A DNA stretch of 10,192 bases from an uncultured cyanobacterium (GCA_903862155.1 CAIOXF010000196.1:1-10192); one strand, 5' to 3'. Shown: positions 1 through 7,295, numbered from the stretch's first letter. Translations and numbers: made by a program. Notes: generated from the letters alone by a model not told the origin.

Positions 1-221
1 AGGCTGAAAATCGCGCGGATGCCTTCGGCTTCGAGGCGGTCGAGGTGGCGAACGGCCAGCGGCGCCGGGCCCACCGCCAGTTCATTCACCAGCACCCAGT
101 GCAGCGGAAAGCGGCTCGGGCCGGGCTGCGGCTCGGGCGCCCGTTCTGGCCGGAGGTCTGGCGGCAGGTCTGGGGGCCGGTGGGAGGCGGAGCGGCGGCG
201 CCAGCGGGAGAGGAGGCCCAT
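1..221 (-). CDS. Putative dual-specificity-type protein phosphatase, N-terminal part (runs off the left edge)
   Basis: The ATG at 221-219 lies 14 nt downstream of the Wza-like gene's stop codon, and 73 complete codons are visible before the window ends. The first ~38 residues are Arg/Pro-rich (LLSRWRRRS, then PPDLPPDLRPERAPEPQ) and low in complexity. Then comes HWVLVNELAVGPAP, followed by a helix (RHLDRLEAEGIRAIFSL). The pattern of a tryptophan, a short strand ending in an 'L-x-V-G-x-x-P' turn, a helix, and a strand ending in 'SL' resembles the beginning of dual-specificity/tyrosine phosphatase domains in cyanobacteria. The catalytic HCxxGxxR loop would lie outside the window, so the assignment rests on the N-terminus and context only. 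If right, the protein could dephosphorylate the tyrosine kinase encoded at 1465-4026. I see no convincing Shine-Dalgarno sequence in the spacer. The gene is probably co-transcribed with the Wza-like gene. Confidence 0.6.
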   Translation of the reverse strand, partial: MGLLSRWRRRSASHRPPDLPPDLRPERAPEPQPGPSRFPLHWVLVNELAVGPAPLAVRHLDRLEAEGIRAIFS

Positions 222-235
222 GGGGTGGGGCGGGC

Positions 236-1360
236 CTAGTTGGTGTTGTTCAGCAGCCGGATCAGCGTGAACACGTTGGCCACGCTGGTGAGCGGCTGCC
301 CCACCGCGTTCAGCGCATCACTGGCCACCGCCAGGCCGGTGCGGTTCACGATCACCGTGTCGCCATCCCGCAGGGGCGGATTGCGCACGTTGGAGGCCCC
401 CTGGCTCAGATTCAGGGTGAAGCGCTCCCGGGTGGCACTGCCGTTGCGGTTGATGCGCACCAGCTCCACATTGCTCTTGTTGCCGCGCCAGGTGGCCAGG
501 CCACCGGCCGCCATCACCGCCTGCACCAGGGGCGTTCCAGCCATCACGCTCACGCGGCCCGGGGCCTTCACCTCACCCACCACGTTCACCGCAATCTGCT
601 GGGGAGAGAGGTTCGCTGCCGCCACCTCCAGGATGTCGGCGGCGGGCTGGTCGGCCCGGCCCACGCGGATCGTGTCGCCGTCGAACAGGAACGGGTTCTG
701 GAGCTGGTCGCCCTGTTGGAGCAGGGCCAGCAGATCCAGGGTGGTCTGCTTGAAGCGGGGCTGCTCACCCGGCAGCCGCCGTTGCAGCGTGACCTCCCGG
801 AGATTGGCATTGAGCGTGATCCCGCCGGCCTTCTGGATCGCATCCACCACCGTGGGCAAGCCGGTGATCGTGGCCGCCGCGCCCTCCACATTCGAGGCCT
901 CCGCCTGGGTGAGCGAATAGAGCCCCGGCCGCTCCACCTCCCCCACCAGGGCCACCCGCATCGGCCGGGGCTTCACCACCTTGAGCAGCAGCTGGGGCCG
1001 CAGCAGCTGTTTGCCATAGAGGGCCGTGAGCCAGGCACTGGCCTGGCTGGTGCTCAGGCCGGTGAGCCGCACATTGCCGATCAGCGGCAAGGCCACCGTG
1101 CCGTCGTTGAGAATGTCGAGCTGTCCGGATAACTCCGGCGCATCAAAGATGGTGAGCAGCAAGCCATCGCCGGGGCCCAGCAGATAGGCATCCTCTTGCC
1201 CAACATTGGGCCGCGCGGCAGAGGGCTGGGGCGACGATTTCACCCGGGCTGCTGCAGTAATCCCGCCCGTACTTGCCAGCGCTACCTGGGGCTGAACCAG
1301 GCCGATCCAGCACAGACCGGCAACCGCTAAAAGCCGCACAGGACCCTGTCGATCGCGCAT
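236..1360 (-). CDS. wza: Wza-like outer-membrane polysaccharide export protein (Poly_export + SLBB domains)
   Basis: This predicted periplasmic/outer-membrane protein of 374 residues would form the exit channel for an exopolysaccharide or capsule. The open frame extends upstream to 1525, but I choose the ATG at 1360. It begins a textbook signal peptide (MRDRQGPVRLL, hydrophobic core, cleavage after VALA near residue 29), and it avoids overlap with the divergent kinase gene. The Poly_export domain spans about 55-130 (YLLGPGDGLLLTIF, then DGTVALPLIGNV). SLBB-type repeats lie at about 136-233 (VALVGEVERPGLY, FLFDGDTIRVG) and 257-339 (VNVVGEVKAPGRV, LRDGDTVIV). A C-terminal segment (342-370) could be an amphipathic helix like the one that lines the outer-membrane pore in Wza. 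No lipobox is present: the only Cys in the leader (C17) sits in the context AGLC. It is therefore probably not a lipoprotein, unlike E. coli Wza. Divergently transcribed from the Wzc-like kinase, its expected partner. Confidence 0.9.
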   Translation of the reverse strand: MRDRQGPVRLLAVAGLCWIGLVQPQVALASTGGITAAARVKSSPQPSAARPNVGQEDAYLLGPGDGLLLTIFDAPELSGQLDILNDGTVALPLIGNVRLTGLSTSQASAWLTALYGKQLLRPQLLLKVVKPRPMRVALVGEVERPGLYSLTQAEASNVEGAAATITGLPTVVDAIQKAGGITLNANLREVTLQRRLPGEQPRFKQTTLDLLALLQQGDQLQNPFLFDGDTIRVGRADQPAADILEVAAANLSPQQIAVNVVGEVKAPGRVSVMAGTPLVQAVMAAGGLATWRGNKSNVELVRINRNGSATRERFTLNLSQGASNVRNPPLRDGDTVIVNRTGLAVASDALNAVGQPLTSVANVFTLIRLLNNTN

Positions 1361-1464
1361 GTGGCAGTCATCAAGGCGGCTCACATTCAGCTGGCGCACC
1401 ATGGCTTCCATCCCAGGGCCAAACATAGACTCACCGCGCAAGCTGCTGCCAGATACCGGTCGGG
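1361..1464. promoter_or_regulatory. Divergent intergenic spacer, probable bidirectional promoter of the export genes
   Basis: This 104-bp spacer separates the start codons of the Wza-like gene (leftwards) and the Wzc-like kinase (rightwards), so both promoters should lie here or just inside the genes. Two overlapping -10-like hexamers are visible: TAGACT at 1426-1431 on the plus strand and TATGTT at 1427-1422 on the minus strand. Neither has a convincing -35 element. The area around 1421-1430 is less GC-rich than its surroundings. The spacer assignment follows from gene orientation; the hexamers are weak. Confidence 0.4.
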
Positions 1465-4026
1465 ATGTCGAACTCGCTGCCTCCCGCCCTGATCCAGCAA
1501 CCTGGTGCCGTTGCAGGCCTGCCACTGGTCTCGGCCGACCCCCCAGGGGCTGAGGAAGGTGGAGTCAATCTGCGGGAGATCTGGCGGGCGGTCCGCCGCC
1601 GCAAACGCCTGGCCCTGGTCACCGCCGCCACGGTGACCCTGCTGGCCGCCGTGCAGGCCGTGCACAAGCGCATCTACAGCCCCGTGTACCAGGGCGGCTT
1701 CCAGCTGCTGATCTCCGATCCGATCGGCGGGAGTGGGGGATCCAGCGCCGACGCCGGCGCCGGCGGCGAGCAGGGCGACTCCTTCCGCGCCCTGGCGCTC
1801 AACCGCACCAGCACCGATCTGCCCACCCTGTTTGAGGTGCTGCGCAGCCCCCTGCTGCTGGAGCCCGTAGCCCGGCGCCATGGCCTGAGCGCCGGCGATC
1901 TGGCCGGCAACATCGGCATCTCCACCGGCGGTTCCGACCGCAGCAGGGCCGAGGGCGTGCTGAACGTGTCGCTCAGTGCGCGGGAGCCGCGGCAGGGCCA
2001 GCGCCTGCTCAACGACCTTTCGCAAACCTATCTCCAGTACTCGCTCGCCCAGCGCCAGGAGCGGCTCACCGCCGGCCTGAAGTTCCTCGATCGCCAGGCC
2101 CCGGCCCTGGTGGAGCGGGCCAACAGCCTGGCCAACCAGCTGGCCGCCTTCCGCCGCACCCACAACCTGCTCGAGCCCATGGCCGAGGGCACGGCGATCA
2201 AGGAGCGCTCCAGCGAGGCCGAGCTGAAACTCGCCGACCTCACCACCGAGCGGGCCCGGCTGATCGCCGCCCGCCAGGGCGTGCTGAACGGCACCCTCTC
2301 GGCCCGCAGCTTCCAGGAGGCGATCGGCGGCGGCGGGGGCAGCGCCTCCGGTTCCTCAGGCGGCAGCGGCGGTGGCCTCTCGCTCACCGCCTCCAGCCAG
2401 GGCCTGCTCCAACAGCTCGGCAAGCTCGAGGATCAGATGGCCGACACCCGCAGCCGCTACAGCGACAGCTCGTCGATGCTGCGGGGCCTGGAGGCCCGGC
2501 GCCAGGCCCTGCTGCCGCTGCTGCGCCGCAACCAACTGGAAGCCATCGATGCGGCCCTGGCCTCCAATGCCGACCGCAGCCAGGAGGCCCGCTCCCAGAA
2601 GGCCCAGCTCGACCGCCGCTTCCAGCGCCAACCGGCCCTGATCAAGCAATACGACGAACTGCAGCAGAAGCTCGAAGTGGCCCTGGCCAACCTCTCGGGG
2701 CTGCGGGCCGCCAAGGAGGGCTTCAGCCTCGAACTGGCCCAGCGCACCGTGCCCTGGCGCCTGATCGCCAATCCGGGCATGGGCACCACGCCGATCCTGC
2801 CCTCCCTCCCGCGCGACCTGGCCAAGGGCCTGGCGCTGGGCCTGGCCGCCGGTGTTGGTGCGGCCCTGCTGCGCGACCGACTCGATCACGTGTTCCACAC
2901 GCCCACCGACGTGCGCGAAACCCTGCAGCTCCCCCTGCTCGGCCACGTGCCCCACGTGAGCTTCTTCAAGGGTGTGCGCGAAAACAAGCGCTTCCTGATC
3001 GAGGAACTCGACCGCACCACCAAGCCCCTCACCCCTGAGGCTGCAGATAGCCCCGAGGCGGCGGCCAGCGACACTGCCAACCCAGACGGCGCCAACCGAG
3101 ACGGCGCCACGGGCACCAGCGCCGACCCGACCGATCTCCAGCTCACCGGCTACCAGCGCTTCTACTACCAGGAAGCCTTCCGCAACCTGTTCACCTCGAT
3201 CCGCTTCCTCAAAACCGACGCGCCGCTGCGCTCGATCGCGATCACCAGTTCCCTGCCCACCGAAGGCAAGAGCCTGGTGAATGTGCTGCTCGCCAAAACC
3301 CTCAGCGAAATGGGCCAGCGGGTGCTGCTGATCGACGCCGACCTGCGCAAACCCCAGATCCACCACCGCCTCGGCCTCAACAACCTCACCGGCCTCACCA
3401 ACGTGCTCTCGGAAGACGACCTGCACTGGCGCCAGGCCCTGCAGCGCGTGGCCGGCTACGACAACTGGAGCGTGCTCACCTCCGGCCGCATCCCCCCCGA
3501 TCCGGCCCGCCTGCTCAGCTCCCAGCGCATGCAGCAGCTGGTGAACACCCTGGCCGACAGCGGTGAGTTCGACCTGATCCTCTACGACACCCCACCCGTG
3601 CTCGGCCTCGCCGATGCCGCCCTGGTGGCCCAACATCTCGACGGCCTGGTGCTGCTGGTGAGCCTCAACCGCGTGGACCGCGGCCTGCCGAAGGAGGCCG
3701 TGGCCCGGATCACCAGTTCCGGCGCCGCCCTGCTGGGGGTCGTCACCAACGCCGTGACGCCCGAGCGGCTGATGCGTGGCGGTGCCTACGGCTATGGCTA
3801 TGGCAAATACGGCTACGGCAAATACAGCTATGGCCGCTACGGCTATGGCTACGGCAAGTACGGCTACAACGTGGGCTACAGCTCCTACGACCCGCGCAAC
3901 TCCTACGCCTACTACCAACCCGACAACGACGAGGAGAACGCCACCACCCCAGCCGAGCCCACCCCAGGCCTGCAACGCCGCCTGCGCAACCTGAGCCAAC
4001 GCGCCGTGCGCTGGATCGATCAGTAG
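1465..4026 (+). CDS. wzc: Wzc-type polysaccharide co-polymerase fused to bacterial tyrosine kinase (BY-kinase)
   Basis: This 853-residue inner-membrane protein should govern polymerisation and export of a polysaccharide by cycling autophosphorylation on its C-terminal tyrosines. A Wzz-type N-terminal domain begins near residue 34, with membrane helix 1 at about 48-66. A long periplasmic helical region (about 195-425) is interrupted by a Gly/Ser-rich stretch (288-304). Membrane helix 2 is at about 451-470. A Pro/Ala/Asp-rich linker (520-562) leads to the cytoplasmic kinase domain. This has Walker A SSLPTEGKS (595-603, K602), Walker A' VLLIDADLRKP (620-630, D624/D626) and Walker B FDLILYDTPP (702-711, D708). 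The helix preceding it reads EAFRNLF (570-576), so the last Arg of the usual EX2RX2R oligomerisation motif is Phe. The tail has 17 tyrosines between 775 and 817. Length and fusion match the proteobacterial/cyanobacterial single-chain type. The ATG at 1465 leaves a normal leader before helix 1. The next gene starts 4 nt after the stop, indicating an operon. Confidence 0.95.
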   Translation: MSNSLPPALIQQPGAVAGLPLVSADPPGAEEGGVNLREIWRAVRRRKRLALVTAATVTLLAAVQAVHKRIYSPVYQGGFQLLISDPIGGSGGSSADAGAGGEQGDSFRALALNRTSTDLPTLFEVLRSPLLLEPVARRHGLSAGDLAGNIGISTGGSDRSRAEGVLNVSLSAREPRQGQRLLNDLSQTYLQYSLAQRQERLTAGLKFLDRQAPALVERANSLANQLAAFRRTHNLLEPMAEGTAIKERSSEAELKLADLTTERARLIAARQGVLNGTLSARSFQEAIGGGGGSASGSSGGSGGGLSLTASSQGLLQQLGKLEDQMADTRSRYSDSSSMLRGLEARRQALLPLLRRNQLEAIDAALASNADRSQEARSQKAQLDRRFQRQPALIKQYDELQQKLEVALANLSGLRAAKEGFSLELAQRTVPWRLIANPGMGTTPILPSLPRDLAKGLALGLAAGVGAALLRDRLDHVFHTPTDVRETLQLPLLGHVPHVSFFKGVRENKRFLIEELDRTTKPLTPEAADSPEAAASDTANPDGANRDGATGTSADPTDLQLTGYQRFYYQEAFRNLFTSIRFLKTDAPLRSIAITSSLPTEGKSLVNVLLAKTLSEMGQRVLLIDADLRKPQIHHRLGLNNLTGLTNVLSEDDLHWRQALQRVAGYDNWSVLTSGRIPPDPARLLSSQRMQQLVNTLADSGEFDLILYDTPPVLGLADAALVAQHLDGLVLLVSLNRVDRGLPKEAVARITSSGAALLGVVTNAVTPERLMRGGAYGYGYGKYGYGKYSYGRYGYGYGKYGYNVGYSSYDPRNSYAYYQPDNDEENATTPAEPTPGLQRRLRNLSQRAVRWIDQ
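2326..2379 (+). repeat. Gly/Ser-rich low-complexity coding segment in the periplasmic region of Wzc
   Basis: Codons 288-305 encode an almost pure glycine/serine run with one Ala and a final Leu. It lies between two helix-forming, Leu/Ala/Arg/Glu-rich segments. It looks like a flexible hinge in the periplasmic coiled coil. At DNA level it is GGC/AGC-rich and could vary in length between strains. Confidence 0.6.
3079..3108 (+). repeat. Imperfect 15-bp tandem duplication in the Wzc linker
   Basis: Two adjacent 15-bp units (3079-3093 and 3094-3108) differ at one base. They encode NPDGA then NRDGA (residues 539-548). They lie in the acidic, low-complexity linker between membrane helix 2 and the kinase core, where length change should be tolerated. 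Confidence 0.8.
3787..3915 (+). repeat. Tyr-Gly repeat tract encoding the phospho-acceptor tail of Wzc
   Basis: The segment encodes residues 775-817, of which 17 of 43 are tyrosine. The first part is built from YG, YGYGK and YGYGR units (for example AYGYGYGKYGYGKYSYG), and the end has YSSYDP and SYAYYQP. Codons alternate TAT/TAC and GGC, making a degenerate repeat at DNA level. Tyrosine-rich C-termini are the known autophosphorylation sites of BY-kinases. The regular Lys/Arg-spaced YG pattern and high tyrosine count are more elaborate than the short cluster at the end of E. coli Wzc. After the tract comes a charged tail ending in WIDQ. Confidence 0.9.
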
Positions 4027-4030
4027 GCCC

Positions 4031-5911
4031 GTGGCGCCTCGTTTCCCACGTCTCCATGTGCGCCGCCAGGGCCTGCCGCTTTGCACTGCGGCCCTGCTGC
4101 TGCTGCCCGCCGCAGGGGCCCGCGCGCTGGAATGGCAGCCCAGCAGCCCCACCACGCCCACCCGCAGCCTGCAGTGGCGCCTGGTGGAGGCCAACGAGGC
4201 CATCGGCATGCCCGGTTTCCGCCTGCCGCCGCCGCCACCGCTGCCGCCGCTCAACAACCCCGTCACCCAAACGGTGGTGCACCAGAGCGAACCGGTTCCC
4301 GCCGATTTCCTCGCGCCGATCACCCTCGGTGCCGCCGTGCCCACCGCCAACCAGCTGCCGGTGGAAGACCTGCGCATCACCGCCTACACCCTCTCCCCCT
4401 TCGGTGGGGGAGCCGCCTTCGGCACCGGCAACCAGAACTACGCCCTGCGCCTCGACACCTCCCTCACCGAGCAGCTGCTGCTCTCCGGCTTCTACAGCTA
4501 TTCCGACGACCCGCTCTACGCCCCCCTCACCGGCTTCAGCGTGCAGCCGGCCAACTTCTGGGAGAGCTATGGCGGCGCCCTGAGCTGGCGCCTCGCCTCC
4601 AGCGGCCCCGGGAATCGCTGGAACCTCGCCCTCACCGGTTCGCTCGAGGGCTGGAATGTGGGCAGCGGCGGCTGCGATGGCTTCAGCTGCAAGGGCCAGA
4701 GCAACGCCAGCCCCAACATCTTCAACAGCTCCGGCCAGCGGGTGTTCACCCAAAACCTGGTGGGTTCGGTGGCCCTGCCGTTCAGCTGGAACGCCTCGCC
4801 CCAGTGGCAGTTCACCCTCACCCCCGGCGCCAGCTTTCTGCCCGCCAGCCAGGGGGCAGGCCAGGGCGGCGCCGGCACCTTCTATGGCAACAACGTGTGG
4901 CTGGCCGGCGGTGCCCTCTGGCGCGCCTGGCCCGGCCTGCAGCTGTTCAGCTCCGCCCTGGTGCCCTTCGGGCCGGGCACCAACAGCTTCGACGCCAACC
5001 TGGCCTTCAGCCGGGTGCCGATCTACACCGGCGGCCTGCAGTGGTCGCTCAATCCCCGCATCGCCCTCACCGGCATGCTCACCAATGGCTTCGGCGCCAG
5101 CCCCGCCACCGCCCTGCTCGCCCTGCCGTCCGCCAACACCCTCAACTACTCCGCCAACTTCACCTACACCGCCGGCGGCGTTGACACGCCCCAGCCCGCG
5201 CTCACCCTCCGCCAATGGAGCCTGGCCAACGGCGGCCTCACCGTGAACACCGCCCTGGTGCCGCCCTCCGGCACCACCCAGCTCTGGGCCAACGCCGACA
5301 GCAAGGGCAACGTGTTCGGCTACATGGGGTATTCGCTCTCCAACATCTTCCAGCTCGATCTGTTCAACGGTGGGGCCTTCGAAGACGTGCAGCCCGTGAA
5401 CAACGCGGCGGCAAACCTCACCAACACCTTTGCCAGCAGTGGCGGCTGGAACTGGCGGGTGGGGGGCAAGGCCGTGGCCTTCAGTCCGCTGCGCGGGGCG
5501 CCGGTGTGGGGATCCGGGCGGATCAGCCTCGGCCGCAACAACGGCGGATCGGGCCAGGGCTACGTGTTCGCCGAAACGATCAACACCTGGGAAGCCAACC
5601 GCTGGCTCGCCTTCAACCTCAACCCCAAGCTGGCCTGGAGTGGGGTGGGGACCCCCTGGGGCGTGGGCCTGAGCGCCAACGTGCAACTGGGCCCCAGCTT
5701 CCAGATGATCCCCGAACTCAACGTGGTGGGCTCCGATCTCGACTCCACCAACGGCACCCTGGCCCTGCGCTGGCTGGCCCTGCGCCGCGGCGAGCAGGCC
5801 TCCGCCAACCTCGACCTCTACGTGAGCAATGGCGCCGGCCTGTTGGATCTGGGCCAGCTGTTGCGCACCAGCAACGTGCGCTTCGGCAGCCGCCTCAGCC
5901 TCACGTTCTAA
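4031..5911 (+). CDS. Predicted outer-membrane beta-barrel protein of the polysaccharide export operon, family not recognised
   Basis: The GTG start lies 4 nt after the kinase stop codon, so translation is probably coupled. The 626-residue product begins with a basic n-region (MAPRFPRLHVRRQG) and a hydrophobic core (LPLCTAALLLLP) ending near GARA: a Sec signal peptide with cleavage around residue 31. A proline-rich stretch (62-76) follows, then from about residue 112 to the end repeated alternating polar/hydrophobic strands with aromatic girdle residues and Gly/Asn/Ser-rich loops (for example LLLSGFYSYS, WNLALTGSLEGW, GGLQWSLNPRIALTGML). The protein ends VRFGSRLSLTF; a final strand with terminal Phe is the classic signal for barrel insertion by BamA. 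Two cysteines (C215, C220) in GGCDGFSCKG could form a loop disulfide. I do not recognise the family. Position implies a role in export, surface attachment or assembly of the polysaccharide, which is inference. The 3' end overlaps the convergent P450 gene by 11 bp. Confidence 0.8.
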   Translation: MAPRFPRLHVRRQGLPLCTAALLLLPAAGARALEWQPSSPTTPTRSLQWRLVEANEAIGMPGFRLPPPPPLPPLNNPVTQTVVHQSEPVPADFLAPITLGAAVPTANQLPVEDLRITAYTLSPFGGGAAFGTGNQNYALRLDTSLTEQLLLSGFYSYSDDPLYAPLTGFSVQPANFWESYGGALSWRLASSGPGNRWNLALTGSLEGWNVGSGGCDGFSCKGQSNASPNIFNSSGQRVFTQNLVGSVALPFSWNASPQWQFTLTPGASFLPASQGAGQGGAGTFYGNNVWLAGGALWRAWPGLQLFSSALVPFGPGTNSFDANLAFSRVPIYTGGLQWSLNPRIALTGMLTNGFGASPATALLALPSANTLNYSANFTYTAGGVDTPQPALTLRQWSLANGGLTVNTALVPPSGTTQLWANADSKGNVFGYMGYSLSNIFQLDLFNGGAFEDVQPVNNAAANLTNTFASSGGWNWRVGGKAVAFSPLRGAPVWGSGRISLGRNNGGSGQGYVFAETINTWEANRWLAFNLNPKLAWSGVGTPWGVGLSANVQLGPSFQMIPELNVVGSDLDSTNGTLALRWLALRRGEQASANLDLYVSNGAGLLDLGQLLRTSNVRFGSRLSLTF

Positions 5912-7295
5912 CCAGACCCTTCAGGCGTAGCCAGAGCCCCGTGCGCGCCCGCAGCGTGAGCCGGCCCACCAGCTCCGGTGGCTGCTCTGGCACCGGCAGC
6001 AAGGCATAGCGCCGCACCAATTCCGCCAGCACCAGCAGCGCCTCCTGCTGGGCAAAGGCAGCACCCGGGCATTTGCGCGGCCCCAGCCCGAAGGGCAGGA
6101 AGGGCTCCGGTTTCTGTTGCTCCAGGAAGCGCTCGGGCCGGAAGCCCTGCGGATCGGGCCAGTGGTGCTCGTGGCGCTGGATCACCCAGGGCGAGAGGGT
6201 GAGCAGGGCCCCCACCGGACAGCGGCTCCCCCGGCCTGCGGCCGCCAGTTCGGTGGCCGTGCCCTGGCGCTCGCGGATGAAGAAGCTCACTGGCGGATAG
6301 AGCCGCAGGGTTTCGTTGAACACCGCCGCGCCATAGCTGAGCTGGCGCAGGTGCTCCGGCTGGAGCGGCGCGCTGCCCGCCACGGCCCGCACCTCCTGCC
6401 GCAACCGCTCCTGGGCATCCGGTGCCAAGGCCAGCAGCCAGGCCGCCATCCCCAGGGCACTGGCCGAGGTTTCATGGCCCGCCAGAAACAGGAAACACAC
6501 CTGATCCAGCAGCTCCTCCGGGCTGAAGCCCCCACCGCCCTGGGGATCTCGCGCCGCGATCAGGCAGGCCAGCAGGTCGTTGGCCGGCGCGGCCGCCGGG
6601 GCCTCCAGCCGCTCGGCAATGGCCTGCTCGAGCCAGGCGCGGATCACCCGCGCATCCCGCCGCAGGCTGCGCTGCACCAGGCCGGCCGGCAGATGCAGGA
6701 AGCGCAGCACCAGCGCCCGCGCCGCCCGCCGCTGATAGCGCGCAAACGCGGCAAACACCTCCCCCGCCTCGCCCTGCGCCAGCGGCCGGCTCAGGATCGT
6801 GCGCACGATCACATCGGCCGTCACCTGGGTCATGGCGGCGTCGATGTCGATCGGGGTGTCGCCACCCTCCAGCCGCTGCAGCAACGCCTCGGTGGCCTCG
6901 GCCATCGCCGGAAACACCCGCTGCAGCTGGGCCGCCTGAAACGCCTGATCCACCAGCCGCCGCTGCCGCGCCCATTCCTCACCGTTCACCGAAAAGATCG
7001 CCCGGCCGATCAGGGGCTCAAGAATCCACTGCGTGTAGGGGTGCTTGGGAAACGCATCCACCTCCTCCACCAGCACGCGCCGCACCAACGACGGCTCGTT
7101 CACCAGAAACACCGGCAACCCCAGCAGATTCAGTTCACCGAGGGCAACCCGAAAGTCCCATTCATTCAGCAGTCCAAACCAGGAGCGCCAGCCGCGCGCC
7201 AGGCGCCGCAGCACATTCGGCGTGTACGGCTGCGGCGCCGGCCAGGGCGGCTCGAGGTGTGGTGCCCGTGGTGGTTCCAGTGGTGCTTCAGCCAT
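5901..7295 (-). CDS. Cytochrome P450 monooxygenase
   Basis: This 464-residue haem-thiolate monooxygenase has all family signatures. Helix C has WxxxR (W108-R112). The I-helix oxygen-activation motif is AGHETS (272-277). The ExxR motif is ETLR (E328-R331), the PERF motif is at 387-390, and the haem-binding loop FGLGPRKCPG (402-411) matches FxxGxRxCxG with C409 as the axial ligand. There is no signal peptide or membrane anchor, only a proline-rich start, so it should be soluble and need separate redox partners (ferredoxin and a reductase), none of which is encoded here. The AGHETS-type I-helix and the general pattern recall bacterial P450s related to fatty-acid or terpenoid hydroxylases, but the substrate cannot be deduced. 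The ATG (7295-7293) overlaps the upstream hydrolase-like gene by 8 nt, which points to translational coupling. The 3' end overlaps the barrel gene by 11 bp. Confidence 0.97.
   Translation of the reverse strand: MAEAPLEPPRAPHLEPPWPAPQPYTPNVLRRLARGWRSWFGLLNEWDFRVALGELNLLGLPVFLVNEPSLVRRVLVEEVDAFPKHPYTQWILEPLIGRAIFSVNGEEWARQRRLVDQAFQAAQLQRVFPAMAEATEALLQRLEGGDTPIDIDAAMTQVTADVIVRTILSRPLAQGEAGEVFAAFARYQRRAARALVLRFLHLPAGLVQRSLRRDARVIRAWLEQAIAERLEAPAAAPANDLLACLIAARDPQGGGGFSPEELLDQVCFLFLAGHETSASALGMAAWLLALAPDAQERLRQEVRAVAGSAPLQPEHLRQLSYGAAVFNETLRLYPPVSFFIRERQGTATELAAAGRGSRCPVGALLTLSPWVIQRHEHHWPDPQGFRPERFLEQQKPEPFLPFGLGPRKCPGAAFAQQEALLVLAELVRRYALLPVPEQPPELVGRLTLRARTGLWLRLKGLVRT

Noticed and set aside
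19..270. Short plus-strand frames at the left edge
   Set aside because: They lie opposite the phosphatase-like gene and encode Arg/Gly/Ser-rich shadows.
1361..1525. N-terminal extension of the Wza-like frame up to 1525
   Set aside because: The extra 55 residues lack conserved features, would bury the signal peptide and would overlap the divergent kinase start.
1748..1770. GCC/GGC-rich inverted repeat near 1750 that could fold as a hairpin
   Set aside because: It lies within the kinase coding sequence, encodes a Gly/Ala stretch and has no T-run; such palindromes are expected at this GC content.
2356..4380. 674-codon open frame on the minus strand opposite the kinase and barrel starts
   Set aside because: It is antisense to strongly supported genes, has a Gly/Val/Ala/Gln/His-rich composition without domains, and arises from the GC bias of the coding strand.
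4081..5184. Long plus-strand frame (367 codons) inside the barrel gene
   Set aside because: Arg/Pro/His/Gln-rich shadow of the real frame, with no start context or domain.
3743..5686. 647-codon open frame on the minus strand opposite the barrel gene
   Set aside because: Same reason: low-complexity product, no recognisable motif, and the plus-strand barrel has a signal peptide and terminal Phe signature.
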